A stretch of DNA of 64,000 bases, taken from Anaerolineaceae bacterium (GTDB lineage Bacteria; Chloroflexota; Anaerolineae; Aggregatilineales; Phototrophicaceae). The position numbers and the translations under genes are program-made. Positions within the stretch are counted from its first letter, which is position 1; every line of letters begins with the position of its first letter. Shown one piece after another: positions 33,529 to 41,573 of the stretch. The DNA is taken from positions 226,039 to 290,038 of the forward strand of contig JACKCG010000007.1 in assembly GCA_020634135.1 (NCBI GenBank), read 5' to 3'. The notes under the pieces are model-generated. The model worked only from the letters and a program-made list of their open reading frames with translations, had not been told where the DNA came from and did no database searches.

Positions 33529-34275
33529 CTACCGAGAGTCTTCGAGCAGCAACCGTCGGATCGTCTTAATCTGTTGTGGTTGCAGCCGATCCATCCGGTT
33601 AAAGTAGTTGGGGAGCAGCACATTGAGCATAGTTGTCAGATGTGCCACCGGCACGGTTGGGGTGTTCAGATGTAGTTCAACCTCAGACTCACTGCCGATA
33701 AACATCACGATACCGAAGATTTCGACATTTAACTGGCGGCGTTGCAGGTAAGTCCGCAGGTGTTCTATATCATCCAGCGCCTGCTGAGTGGGGCTGGAGC
33801 GCATCGTTTTCCATTGGCCGTTCACATAACGCAGCCATTTGGACTTCTCATTGGCGAAACCACCCTGTTCGTCCAGGATACGAAACACCAGTACGCCCGG
33901 CGGGCCGAGCAGCACCGCGTCAATATACCCCAGGCCAAAACGGTTGATGTTGCGGATAAAAACATACTGGTTGTCAAGCTGTCGCTGCAAAAACTCACCG
34001 GCCAGGAGCGCCAGATCATTCTCGGTACGACGGGTAAAGGCGCGGATTGCCATACCCAGTCCCGCCAAGACAAAAATAACACCCGCGACGAAGGCCACAG
34101 ATGCCAGCAGGTGATACAAACCAAATGAAGGATGCGAATCCGGGAGTAGCTGAATGACAAAAGCCACCGCACCAATGACGACCAACAAAATGCCGATGGA
34201 GAAGATGACAAAAGCCCACTGCAGAAGCTGACGCGCTCTTCGGGCTAAGGCGCGTGCCGGTGCGACATTCTCCAT
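33529..34275 (-). CDS. two-helix membrane protein with nuclease-related (NERD-like) domain
   Basis: This 248-aa protein has two membrane helices near the N-terminus (about residues 15-40 and 52-75). A cytoplasmic domain follows, reading FGLGYIDAVLLGPPGVLVFR and KWLRYVNGQWKTMRSSPTQQ, which resembles the NERD fold. Catalytic residues of active NERD nucleases are not clear here. ATG 34275 has GGGGTGG five bases upstream. A GTG three codons earlier would put the ribosome site too close. It lies between a response regulator gene (11-base gap) and addB (6 bases), so a DNA-end or membrane-linked partner of AddAB is inferred, not shown. Confidence 0.65.
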   Translation of the reverse strand: MENVAPARALARRARQLLQWAFVIFSIGILLVVIGAVAFVIQLLPDSHPSFGLYHLLASVAFVAGVIFVLAGLGMAIRAFTRRTENDLALLAGEFLQRQLDNQYVFIRNINRFGLGYIDAVLLGPPGVLVFRILDEQGGFANEKSKWLRYVNGQWKTMRSSPTQQALDDIEHLRTYLQRRQLNVEIFGIVMFIGSESEVELHLNTPTVPVAHLTTMLNVLLPNYFNRMDRLQPQQIKTIRRLLLEDSR

Positions 34276-34286
34276 ACTGACCACCC

Positions 34287-34748
34287 CTATGATTGCGTTT
34301 TCGGATGTTTGTTAGGTGTAACCTTAGCCCGCCGCTCCGCGATGACTTCCTCCAGAACACGCTGGAGTTCATTGAACCGAGGGAGGGGCTTGTACATCAG
34401 CTTATCCGCGTCCGCCCGACGAATCACTTCGGCCTCTTCATCCGGTTTGAGACGATAAGCCGTACTCAATACGATGGCAACATTTTTGAGCGATTCACTG
34501 CGGCGCAGGTTTTCGCCTACCATCGGCCCACTGATATTCCCTGGGAGGCGAATATCCAGCAACGCCAGTTCCGGCAGTTCTCCGCTGAAACGCCCCTCAT
34601 TGACATCGTTAATCCAGGCCACAGCCTCTTCACCATCCACAAAGGCCACGCCCTCAATGCCCCACATCTCGAACATTGCCAGCAGCACTTCGTAAATATC
34701 GGGCTCGTCTTCAACTACCATCCAGGTTGACAAAATACGTTCCTCCAT
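34287..34748 (-). CDS. single-domain response regulator heading the addAB operon
   Basis: This 153-aa receiver domain has acidic pocket Glu13-Asp14 (VEDEPDI), phosphoacceptor Asp65 (LLDIRLPG), Thr96 (STAY) and Lys120 (YKPLP). There is no output domain. ATG 34748 is one possible start. A TTG at 34733 with GGAGG eight bases upstream is equally credible and would match the start arrangement of the paralogous regulator at 34961. The gene heads a five-gene leftward transcript with the NERD-like protein, addB, addA and a membrane protein. It is divergent from a related regulator-kinase pair. It may be phosphorylated by the soluble kinase at 35391. Confidence 0.85.
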   Translation of the reverse strand: MEERILSTWMVVEDEPDIYEVLLAMFEMWGIEGVAFVDGEEAVAWINDVNEGRFSGELPELALLDIRLPGNISGPMVGENLRRSESLKNVAIVLSTAYRLKPDEEAEVIRRADADKLMYKPLPRFNELQRVLEEVIAERRAKVTPNKHPKTQS

Positions 34749-34960
34749 GAACTGCCCACAACATACGACATAATTCTAACCGCTCCGGTACATAATTATA
34801 ATAGTTTTCTCACGCGATTTAAGCAAACATCCGAACACGGAAATACGGGCGGGCTGAATATTTCAATTTCCTGTATACTTGTAACAGTTATGGGTCTTCG
34901 TGATTCAACCCATATTGTGATGTTTTGCATGTTCGATCAAGCATTCATGGAGCGTTCATC

Positions 34961-35371
34961 GTGATCTGGCTAGTCGCTGAAGATGATACCGACATTTTAA
35001 GCCTGGTTGCAACCATGATTCAGGCCTGGGGGCATACCCCCCTGACTTTCACCAGCGGTCACAAAGTATGGCAGTGGCTTGACCAGTTTGAAGCTGGCGA
35101 CAACCAGGACATGCTGCCGAGTTTCGCCCTAATGGATATTCGGATGCCGGGCAAAAAGGGCAATGAAGTCGCCCGGCGGATACGTCAGATACCAGCATTG
35201 CAGCATATTCCTATTGCTCTGATGACCGCCTACAGCCTGAATGAAAAAGAACGGCACGCGATGATGCATCAGGATGGGGTTGATTACATTATTGCCAAGC
35301 CGCTACCAGAATTCCAGCAGCTATTCGTACTGCTCGACAGCATCATAGCCAAGAAGCAATCCCGAGCTTAG
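34961..35371 (+). CDS. single-domain response regulator
   Basis: This 136-aa receiver domain has Glu7-Asp8-Asp9, phosphoacceptor Asp59 (MDIRMPG), Thr89 (MTAYS) and Lys113 (AKPLPE). It is a close paralogue of the regulator encoded divergently at 34287-34748: both begin with a W-x-V-x-E-D block and share the Lys-Pro-Leu-Pro ending. The GTG start at 34961 has GGAG eight bases upstream; reading further upstream gives no ribosome site. The histidine kinase gene follows after 19 bases, so the two form a two-component pair. With no DNA-binding domain, output must be by protein contact. Confidence 0.87.
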   Translation: MIWLVAEDDTDILSLVATMIQAWGHTPLTFTSGHKVWQWLDQFEAGDNQDMLPSFALMDIRMPGKKGNEVARRIRQIPALQHIPIALMTAYSLNEKERHAMMHQDGVDYIIAKPLPEFQQLFVLLDSIIAKKQSRA

Positions 35372-35390
35372 TCGGGTGAAGGATAAAGTG

Positions 35391-36632
35391 ATGACCAACG
35401 ATCCACAGGAACTCGGCGGCGTCCTGAGTCGTATCAACAGCCTGGGCACCTCTGCCGCAGAGATGTTCAATCGCCTCTACAATGGCATCAGCCGCAAACA
35501 AAAGCAGGCGGAACATGAATTGGCCGCCAAAACACACGAGCAGAATATCCGGTTGCGCCGCGCCCTCAAATATCGCAATGCTGAAATCGAACGCTTACAG
35601 GGAATCCTGGCAACGATTGACCAGGGCGTGATTATGCAGGATACCCAGGGCCGGATTGTGCTGGTGAACAATGCCGCACGAGAATTACTGGGCAGCAATA
35701 AAGCCTTTTGGGAAAGCGAGTTGGGCAGCCTGTTTAACGCTTATCGGGATGTCACTGCCGTTGAATCGGAGCTGGCACCATTGGGCGAACCCACTCGGAT
35801 ACAGGTCAACAACCGGGTAATCGGTGCGCAGGTGGCAGCCGTCGCGGATTCTGAAGGCAGCCGACTGGGGACTCTGTTCGTGCTGCGGGATGTCACTCTG
35901 GACGCCCTCTCTGACCGGCTCAAAGACCAGTTTGTCACTGCGATCTCTCATGAATTGCGAACGCCGATGGCTGTCATCAAGGGGATGAGTGACGTGCTGC
36001 TCGGCCAGCCCGCTGAAATGCCTGCCAACCGACGCTTCCTGGAAACCCTGAGCCGGAACGTGGACATTCTGGATAGGATGATTGTTGAACTGCTCGATAT
36101 TTCCGAAATGAGCGCCAACGCCTTTAACATCCGCCATGATCCGCTACAGATTGAGGAATTGATCTGGAATGTGGTCAATGGGAGTATGCCAGAACTCAAA
36201 CGAGCGAACCTGGACGTTGCTGTTATGGTGCGTGACCTTGACCAATTGCAGATTGTCGGGGACGACCAAAGGTTGCGCTGGGCGCTGGGCCATTTGCTGC
36301 AAAATGCTATCCGCTATAACGAACCCGGCGAACATATTATCATTACCGCCAGCCTGACCGACCACACGCATGTGACGATTCAGGTTGTGGATACGGGTGT
36401 TGGCATCGCGCAAAAAGACCTGCCTCATATTTTTGATCGTTTCTATCGGGGCGAGCCGCGTACCAAGGCTGGCAAACTGCTCGACCCACGTGGTCTGGGG
36501 CAAGGGTTGTTCGTGGCACGTTCGGTAGCAGAAGCGCACGGAGGCTATCTGAGCGTGCGCAGCGAGGCGGGGCATGGCAGCGTCTTCACAATGGTGCTAC
36601 CACTCGACGAGATGGCACAGGAACAGGTGTAG
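35391..36632 (+). CDS. soluble PAS-domain sensor histidine kinase
   Basis: This 413-aa kinase has no membrane segment. A coiled-coil (about residues 35-75, KQKQAEHELAAKTHEQNIRL) leads into a PAS domain (ATIDQGVIMQDTQGRIVLVN). The phosphoacceptor segment AISHELRTP (His187) and a complete ATPase with N box NAIRYNEPGE, G1 DTGVGI and G2 GLGQGLF follow. It should be active, unlike the related protein at 23421, with which it shares domain order after PAS. ATG 35391 has AAGGA seven bases upstream; a GTG at 35376 is less likely. It follows the response regulator by 19 bases. The signal is probably cytoplasmic (redox, ligand or a partner protein). Confidence 0.9.
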   Translation: MTNDPQELGGVLSRINSLGTSAAEMFNRLYNGISRKQKQAEHELAAKTHEQNIRLRRALKYRNAEIERLQGILATIDQGVIMQDTQGRIVLVNNAARELLGSNKAFWESELGSLFNAYRDVTAVESELAPLGEPTRIQVNNRVIGAQVAAVADSEGSRLGTLFVLRDVTLDALSDRLKDQFVTAISHELRTPMAVIKGMSDVLLGQPAEMPANRRFLETLSRNVDILDRMIVELLDISEMSANAFNIRHDPLQIEELIWNVVNGSMPELKRANLDVAVMVRDLDQLQIVGDDQRLRWALGHLLQNAIRYNEPGEHIIITASLTDHTHVTIQVVDTGVGIAQKDLPHIFDRFYRGEPRTKAGKLLDPRGLGQGLFVARSVAEAHGGYLSVRSEAGHGSVFTMVLPLDEMAQEQV

Positions 36633-36656
36633 ACAACGCTTGATCCTTCCCCTAAA

Positions 36657-37844
36657 ATGCGCCCGATGAAAACACAATTCACGCCCTACCCCATCATATG
36701 GCTGGCTCTCTCTCTCTTGCTCTTGACTCTGCCCCTTCAGGTAGTGCATGGACAGACAGCCCTGCCTCCCTGCCTGGAACGCCCAACGTTCATTGATCCG
36801 CCCTGGATTAACGGCACCTTATGGTGTCTGGAGCAAGTTATCACCGAACCGAACGCCGGAGAGTTGGCGTTTACAGCGCTCGCCACCGATACGAACGGGA
36901 CACTCTATGCAACCCGTCCCTTCCCCGGCGAAGTATGGGCACTCGATGACACGGACGGCGATCGTCTGCCGGATAAACCGCGCCTGGTCGCTTCCGGTCT
37001 GGAACGCCCGAACGGTCTCGCGTACTATGACGGTGCATTGTATGTTAGCGGGGCAGCGCAGATTTACCGCATCACAGATAACCAGGTTGAGATTCTGGTG
37101 GATAACCTGCCTTCCGGGACAGGGTTCTGGACAGGGGGACTCACCATCGGCCCGGACGAACGGCTGTATGTGGGGATCGGCGCACCCTGTGATTACTGTC
37201 TCCCTGATGACTCTCTGCGCGGGACGATTCTGAGTTTTGCACTGGATGGCAGTGACCGGCAGGTTGTGGCATCGGGTCTGCGTCATCCAGCGGATGTAAC
37301 CTTCCTGAATGGGATACTGTGGACAGTGGACACGGCTCGTGATAGCCTGTTTGATATGCCGAATTTAGACGAGATCAACCAGATAACGCTGGGCGCGGAT
37401 TTTGGATGGCCGCATTGTGTGGGTGCAGACAGCCAACCCGACTGGCCGGACGGCGCGGATTGCTCAGATGTAACTCCCCCTGCTCTGGCACTGCCAACGC
37501 ACAGCACCCCAGTGGGTCTGGCGGCCTACGCAAGTGATACCTTTCCGAATATCACCGGATCGCTGCTGGTTGCACTGCACGGTCCGAACAACCAAACCGA
37601 TCTGCGCAACGGCTTTTCGCTGGCGGTGGTGCAATTCGATGCGGACGGCACGCCTTCCGGCTACACCATCATTCTGCCCGAACAGGCGGATAAGACCAAT
37701 CCCCCTGGACTGACAACAAATGATATTCAGTACCAGGGCAGCGGATTGTGGCCGCACGCACCATTGGATGTCACCGTCAGCCCGGAAGGATGGATTTACC
37801 TGAGTGTGACTGGCGGAACGATTTACGCGCTGCGTCCGGGATAG
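36657..37844 (+). CDS. secreted PQQ-type sugar dehydrogenase-like beta-propeller
   Basis: This 395-aa protein has an N-terminal signal peptide (IIWLALSLLLLTLPLQVVHG) with likely cleavage after the Ala/Gly-Gln region. Repeated propeller blades follow, such as GTLYATRPFPGEVWALDDTD and SGLERPNGLAYYDGALYVSG. The fold matches soluble glucose/sorbosone dehydrogenase-like proteins, which oxidise sugars with PQQ. PQQ-binding residues cannot be confirmed by eye, so it may be a non-enzymatic propeller. ATG 36657 or 36666 can start it; neither has a clear ribosome site. It sits 24 bases after the kinase gene and 35 bases before a membrane glycosyltransferase. Confidence 0.72.
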   Translation: MRPMKTQFTPYPIIWLALSLLLLTLPLQVVHGQTALPPCLERPTFIDPPWINGTLWCLEQVITEPNAGELAFTALATDTNGTLYATRPFPGEVWALDDTDGDRLPDKPRLVASGLERPNGLAYYDGALYVSGAAQIYRITDNQVEILVDNLPSGTGFWTGGLTIGPDERLYVGIGAPCDYCLPDDSLRGTILSFALDGSDRQVVASGLRHPADVTFLNGILWTVDTARDSLFDMPNLDEINQITLGADFGWPHCVGADSQPDWPDGADCSDVTPPALALPTHSTPVGLAAYASDTFPNITGSLLVALHGPNNQTDLRNGFSLAVVQFDADGTPSGYTIILPEQADKTNPPGLTTNDIQYQGSGLWPHAPLDVTVSPEGWIYLSVTGGTIYALRPG

Positions 37845-37879
37845 TGTTTAGCATAGCAATGATAAGGATTCAATAGCAC

Positions 37880-39754
37880 ATGCAGAGTTCTTCTCCTGAG
37901 CATCGCCCAACTTTCCGCCATATTTTGCTGGCAATTATCGCGTTTCAGTTTGCCATCGGGTTGATATTGTGGGGTCAGGTCAGCACTCCGGCGACGATTC
38001 TGGGGCGCTACAGCCCACCCTACGCTCTGGTGCTGGTGCTGTGGGTTATATCCACATGCATGTGGATTCTGGCGCTGCCATTTCAGGAGCGTCTCCAGAC
38101 AATTCTGCAAGCACTCCCTCGGTGGGTTGTCATCGCGCTTGTGATTGCGGCGGTTCTTGCCATAACGGGTATTTCTGCATCAACCGTGGACAAAAGGGCT
38201 GTCGCGTTTCTCAGTAGTAGTGCCTCCTGCCTGCTGGCCGTCATTGTAATGAGCCGCCCTGATGGGATTTTCCCCTGGAAACATTGGCAAAGGGATCTGA
38301 CTTTATTGTTTATCGCCCTGTTAATCCCGCTGGCAATCACCATTACCGTGATACGCGATTTCAGCCCTGACGAAGCAGTCTGGATTGACCGTGCAAAAAC
38401 ACTGTATCTGGAAGGGAATGCCTACGCCCGTCACATATTTTATGAACCAACCAAGATTGAACTTGCCAGAGGGTGGGTTATTGGCCTGTATACCTGGCTG
38501 CTCCCAATCACCGGCATCGATATTATCGTTGGGCGAATGATCAACCTGGCGATGTACCTGTTAGGATTAACAGGCATTGGGCTAGTCACCTGGAAATTAT
38601 ATGATCGCGCTACGGCATTCGTCAGTGTCGCCTTCGCCGCCCTGGGAAGTCGTTTCTTTTACTCGTTTGACTATCGGGAAGATCACTTCATTTCCGTTGG
38701 GCAAACTGCGGCTTTCTTTGCCGCCATCGCTGCCAGGCAAACAGAAAAACCGCTGCTCCGGTATTTCTGGCATGGGTTGTGCGGGCTGTTCATCACAGGG
38801 TCGATGCAGATACACGCCGCCACTATCGGGTTTATATTTGGCTTGAGTCTGTTTTACTTAGCCGAGTTTATTTTGAACACTTACAGACAGCGAAGGGTAA
38901 CTGCGGCAAGCCTGTATACGTTAGTGGCGTTTGGCGTTGGCGCATTGATTGGCACTGGTATTTACTGGCAATTTAATGTTCAACCATTTGGACTTGAAAA
39001 ATTCCTCCACAATTTGATGAATGAGCGCGGGGAAAGCACCCGCGAGTTCACCTATCTCTTCAGTGGAAGCCTTTTTACGCTCCTGGCGGTTTGGTCAGGG
39101 TTGATCTATCTTGCCTGGCGGCGTAATCAGGCTGACCGTCTATACCTGGGTTTATGGATATGCAGTGTCATCGGCATTACGCTGGTAGATACGCAGGGGT
39201 ATGTTGTTCCTTATATTGCCCTGATGCTTGTTCCTGCGGGCGTCCCCCTGGTACAGGGGCTGCGTCACACGAAAATTGCGTCCGGCCTGAACACTCACAG
39301 TGCAGGAATTACGCTCAGTATCCTATTCCCCCTGATAATCGCCTTGATTATTTACATTAACTGGCCGGCTGTCGGGCAGGCCGTAACAACGGGGGTGTGG
39401 CCGCGTAACAAAGTGATGGATTTCGCTGAACAAGTGGTGAATCATGTGCAGCCAACTGATGATGAAATGGTGATTGCCACACATGAATTGGTGTGGGGGA
39501 TGCCATACCACCTGAATTTTTACAGTCCATTAAGCGAAAGTATCGCAGCGTTACAACGCGGGTGGACAGGCACTCAAACGTGGGACTATCTATCGCCCGA
39601 CCTGTATATTGAAATACCAAGGCGCATCGATACCCCTCCCGGACTACGTGCTTACCTGGAGAGGGAGCACTTCCTGGTGTGCGATCAGTTTGATGTGTTG
39701 GGCTATGCCGTCACTGTATACCGGCGGGAATGCCCCGTATCAGAGTCACCTTGA
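37880..39754 (+). CDS. GT-C fold membrane glycosyltransferase (GT39/ArnT-like)
   Basis: This 624-aa multi-pass protein has about 12 hydrophobic segments. A large outer loop near residue 160 holds FSPDEAVWIDRAK, the Asp-Glu pair typical of GT-C enzymes that use lipid-linked sugar donors. The C-terminal soluble part (about residues 520-624) has a PTDDEMVIATHELVWGMP segment. The likely role is adding sugars to proteins, lipids or polymers on the outer face. Acceptor and donor are unknown. A palindromic element follows the stop, and polysaccharide-related genes lie downstream. Confidence 0.78.
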   Translation: MQSSSPEHRPTFRHILLAIIAFQFAIGLILWGQVSTPATILGRYSPPYALVLVLWVISTCMWILALPFQERLQTILQALPRWVVIALVIAAVLAITGISASTVDKRAVAFLSSSASCLLAVIVMSRPDGIFPWKHWQRDLTLLFIALLIPLAITITVIRDFSPDEAVWIDRAKTLYLEGNAYARHIFYEPTKIELARGWVIGLYTWLLPITGIDIIVGRMINLAMYLLGLTGIGLVTWKLYDRATAFVSVAFAALGSRFFYSFDYREDHFISVGQTAAFFAAIAARQTEKPLLRYFWHGLCGLFITGSMQIHAATIGFIFGLSLFYLAEFILNTYRQRRVTAASLYTLVAFGVGALIGTGIYWQFNVQPFGLEKFLHNLMNERGESTREFTYLFSGSLFTLLAVWSGLIYLAWRRNQADRLYLGLWICSVIGITLVDTQGYVVPYIALMLVPAGVPLVQGLRHTKIASGLNTHSAGITLSILFPLIIALIIYINWPAVGQAVTTGVWPRNKVMDFAEQVVNHVQPTDDEMVIATHELVWGMPYHLNFYSPLSESIAALQRGWTGTQTWDYLSPDLYIEIPRRIDTPPGLRAYLEREHFLVCDQFDVLGYAVTVYRRECPVSESP

Positions 39755-39759
39755 CCCTC

Positions 39760-39834
39760 TGGTACCACCGAAAACCAATCGGCTACTAACCGATGGAACT
39801 ATAGATCAAAAACCTCAGCTTCCCGGTGGTACCA
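39760..39834. repeat. 11-bp inverted repeat enclosing a hairpin
   Basis: TGGTACCACCG (39760-39770) is perfectly complementary to CGGTGGTACCA (39824-39834). The 53-base interior contains ATCGG/CCGAT (39778-39782 and 39790-39794). Transcribed, it would form a long stem with an inner stem-loop, directly after a GT-C gene and about 100 bases before the small membrane protein. It could be a terminator, a leader structure or a small mobile-element remnant. Confidence 0.55.
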
Positions 39835-39930
39835 GCCATCCCAACCCTTAGGCCTGGGCACTTCACCCTTGAATCGACTTTAAAAAAGGTTAACATAGCT
39901 TCACAAATCAGGCATGTTGTGGAAAACCGT

Positions 39931-40194
39931 ATGATTAACTCATTCCGATTCAGAATTGGCTGGACAATTCTTGTTATCATGGCCCTGGGATTGAGTATTA
40001 CCGGCAGCACCCTGGCCGGCTACCTTGACCCGGGTTCCAGCAGCATCATTATTCAGGTTGTCATCGCCGCTATTCTTGGCCTACTTGTCACGATCAGAGT
40101 ATATTGGTCACGGATTACCGGTTTTATAGGCGGCCATAAAGCAAAACCAGATGACGACGCCACCGCCAATCCGACTCATGATGACACCGTATGA
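39931..40194 (+). CDS. small membrane protein with YLDPGSSS motif
   Basis: This 87-aa protein has two membrane helices (about residues 10-28 and 38-58) separated by AGYLDPGSSSIIIQ, and a charged C-terminal tail. Small proteins with a Y-x-DPG-x-S motif are often encoded beside methyltransferases and sulfatase-fold proteins in surface-polysaccharide loci; their role is not known to me. I chose ATG 39931, where the hydrophobic segment begins. The frame extends upstream to 39826 through the inverted repeat, which is unlikely to be coding. It overlaps the methyltransferase gene by four bases (ATGA), so the two are coupled. Confidence 0.75.
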   Translation: MINSFRFRIGWTILVIMALGLSITGSTLAGYLDPGSSSIIIQVVIAAILGLLVTIRVYWSRITGFIGGHKAKPDDDATANPTHDDTV

Positions 40195-41573
40195 TTCCAT
40201 CGTCATTTCGTGACCCCAGTGGTTTCCTGTTCCGGGATAATGCCGGAAAACTTTATCGGCAGGTTAATCAACAGTATAAAGCGCACTTCGACCATCTTAT
40301 ACAGTCCGGGTTATATGACAAACTGACCCAGGCAGGGTTGCTGATTCTCCACCGTGAAGCGGAAATGAGCCTGTCACAGACTGACACGGCTTACCGTATC
40401 ATTCAACCGGATATTGTCCCGTTTATCTCCTACCCGTATGAGTGGAGTTTCGGCCAACTCAAAGATGCCGCCCTCGCCACGCTGCGGATTCAGAAGATCG
40501 CCTTGCGGCATGGCATGACATTGAAAGACGCCAGCGCCTATAATATTCAGTTTTACCAGGGCAAGCCGCTGTTAATTGACACTCTGTCTTTCGAGCAATA
40601 CCAGGAAGGGCAAGCCTGGATTCCGTACCGCCAGTTCTGCCAGCATTTCCTTGCTCCACTGGCGCTGATGGCATTGCGCGATGTGCGCTTAAACCAACTG
40701 CTGCGGGTACACATTGACGGAATCCCGCTGGATTTAGCCGCTAAACTCCTGCCCTGGCGCGCCTATTTTAAACTCAGCTTGCTCCTGCACATTTTCCTGC
40801 ACGTTCGCGGGCAGGCTCAATACACGAATCGCACAACAGAGCAGCCCCAAGCCCAACGCCAATTGAGCGAGCAATCCCTGGAAAATCTGATTGATAACCT
40901 GATCGCGGGGATTCAAAGCCTGAACTGGCAACCTGCTGGCGGGGATTTTACCTGGACGGATTACTACCAGGGTGATAGTTACACACAGACTGGTTTTGAC
41001 CACAAAAAGCAGCTTGTCCAGCAGTTTGCCGAACAAGCAGCGCCTCACACCGCCTGGGACCTGGGTGCCAATACCGGTGTATTCAGCCGCATCCTGAGTG
41101 ACAAGGGTATTTTCACGGTTTCCTGCGATATAGACCCCGGTGCGGTGGAAATCAACTACCGCCAGATGGTCAAACAACAGGAACAGCATCTTCATCCCTT
41201 GCTGGTTGACCTGACGAATCCCAGCCCGGCAATCGGGTGGGCAAACCAGGAACGGGACGCCTTCCGTGACCGCGGCCAACCTGATCTTGTGATGGCGCTG
41301 GCACTCATCCATCACCTCGCAATCAGTAATAATGTGCCTCTGAGTCGGATTGCCCAGGAATTCGCGCGATTAGGGCGCTGGCTCATTGTTGAATTTGTCC
41401 CTAAACAGGATAAAAAAGTCCAGCAGCTTCTTGCAACCCGCGAGGACATCTTTACGCACTATACGCCAGAAGGCTTTGAGGCTGCCTTCGAACAATACTT
41501 TGAGATTGTCAGAGCGGAGGCCATTCACGATTCGGAACGACGTTTATATTTGATGCGCGTGAGGGACAACTGA
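40191..41573 (+). CDS. class I SAM-dependent methyltransferase
   Basis: This 460-aa protein has an N-terminal domain of about 220 residues (RIIQPDIVPFISYPYEWSFG, LLIDTLSFEQY). A Rossmann methyltransferase domain follows, with WDLGANTGVFSRIL as the SAM-binding glycine loop and VSCDIDPGAVEIN as the acidic strand. The combination is typical of nodulation-protein-like or polysaccharide methyltransferases. The probable job is methylating a sugar of an exopolysaccharide or glycolipid in the cytoplasm. It is tightly packed between the small YLDPG protein (four-base overlap) and the sulfatase-fold gene (one-base overlap), so the three act as one unit. Confidence 0.82.
   Translation: MIPSSFRDPSGFLFRDNAGKLYRQVNQQYKAHFDHLIQSGLYDKLTQAGLLILHREAEMSLSQTDTAYRIIQPDIVPFISYPYEWSFGQLKDAALATLRIQKIALRHGMTLKDASAYNIQFYQGKPLLIDTLSFEQYQEGQAWIPYRQFCQHFLAPLALMALRDVRLNQLLRVHIDGIPLDLAAKLLPWRAYFKLSLLLHIFLHVRGQAQYTNRTTEQPQAQRQLSEQSLENLIDNLIAGIQSLNWQPAGGDFTWTDYYQGDSYTQTGFDHKKQLVQQFAEQAAPHTAWDLGANTGVFSRILSDKGIFTVSCDIDPGAVEINYRQMVKQQEQHLHPLLVDLTNPSPAIGWANQERDAFRDRGQPDLVMALALIHHLAISNNVPLSRIAQEFARLGRWLIVEFVPKQDKKVQQLLATREDIFTHYTPEGFEAAFEQYFEIVRAEAIHDSERRLYLMRVRDN

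Noticed and set aside
34925..34960. Upstream extension of the response regulator at 34961
   Set aside because: The extension lacks a ribosome site and would include the GGAG used by the GTG start; the receiver fold starts at the GTG.
39821..39840. Resemblance of CGGTGGTACCA to the T-box antiterminator motif
   Set aside because: The match comes from the KpnI-like palindrome of the inverted repeat. No specifier loop, terminator or aminoacyl-tRNA synthetase or amino-acid gene is present.
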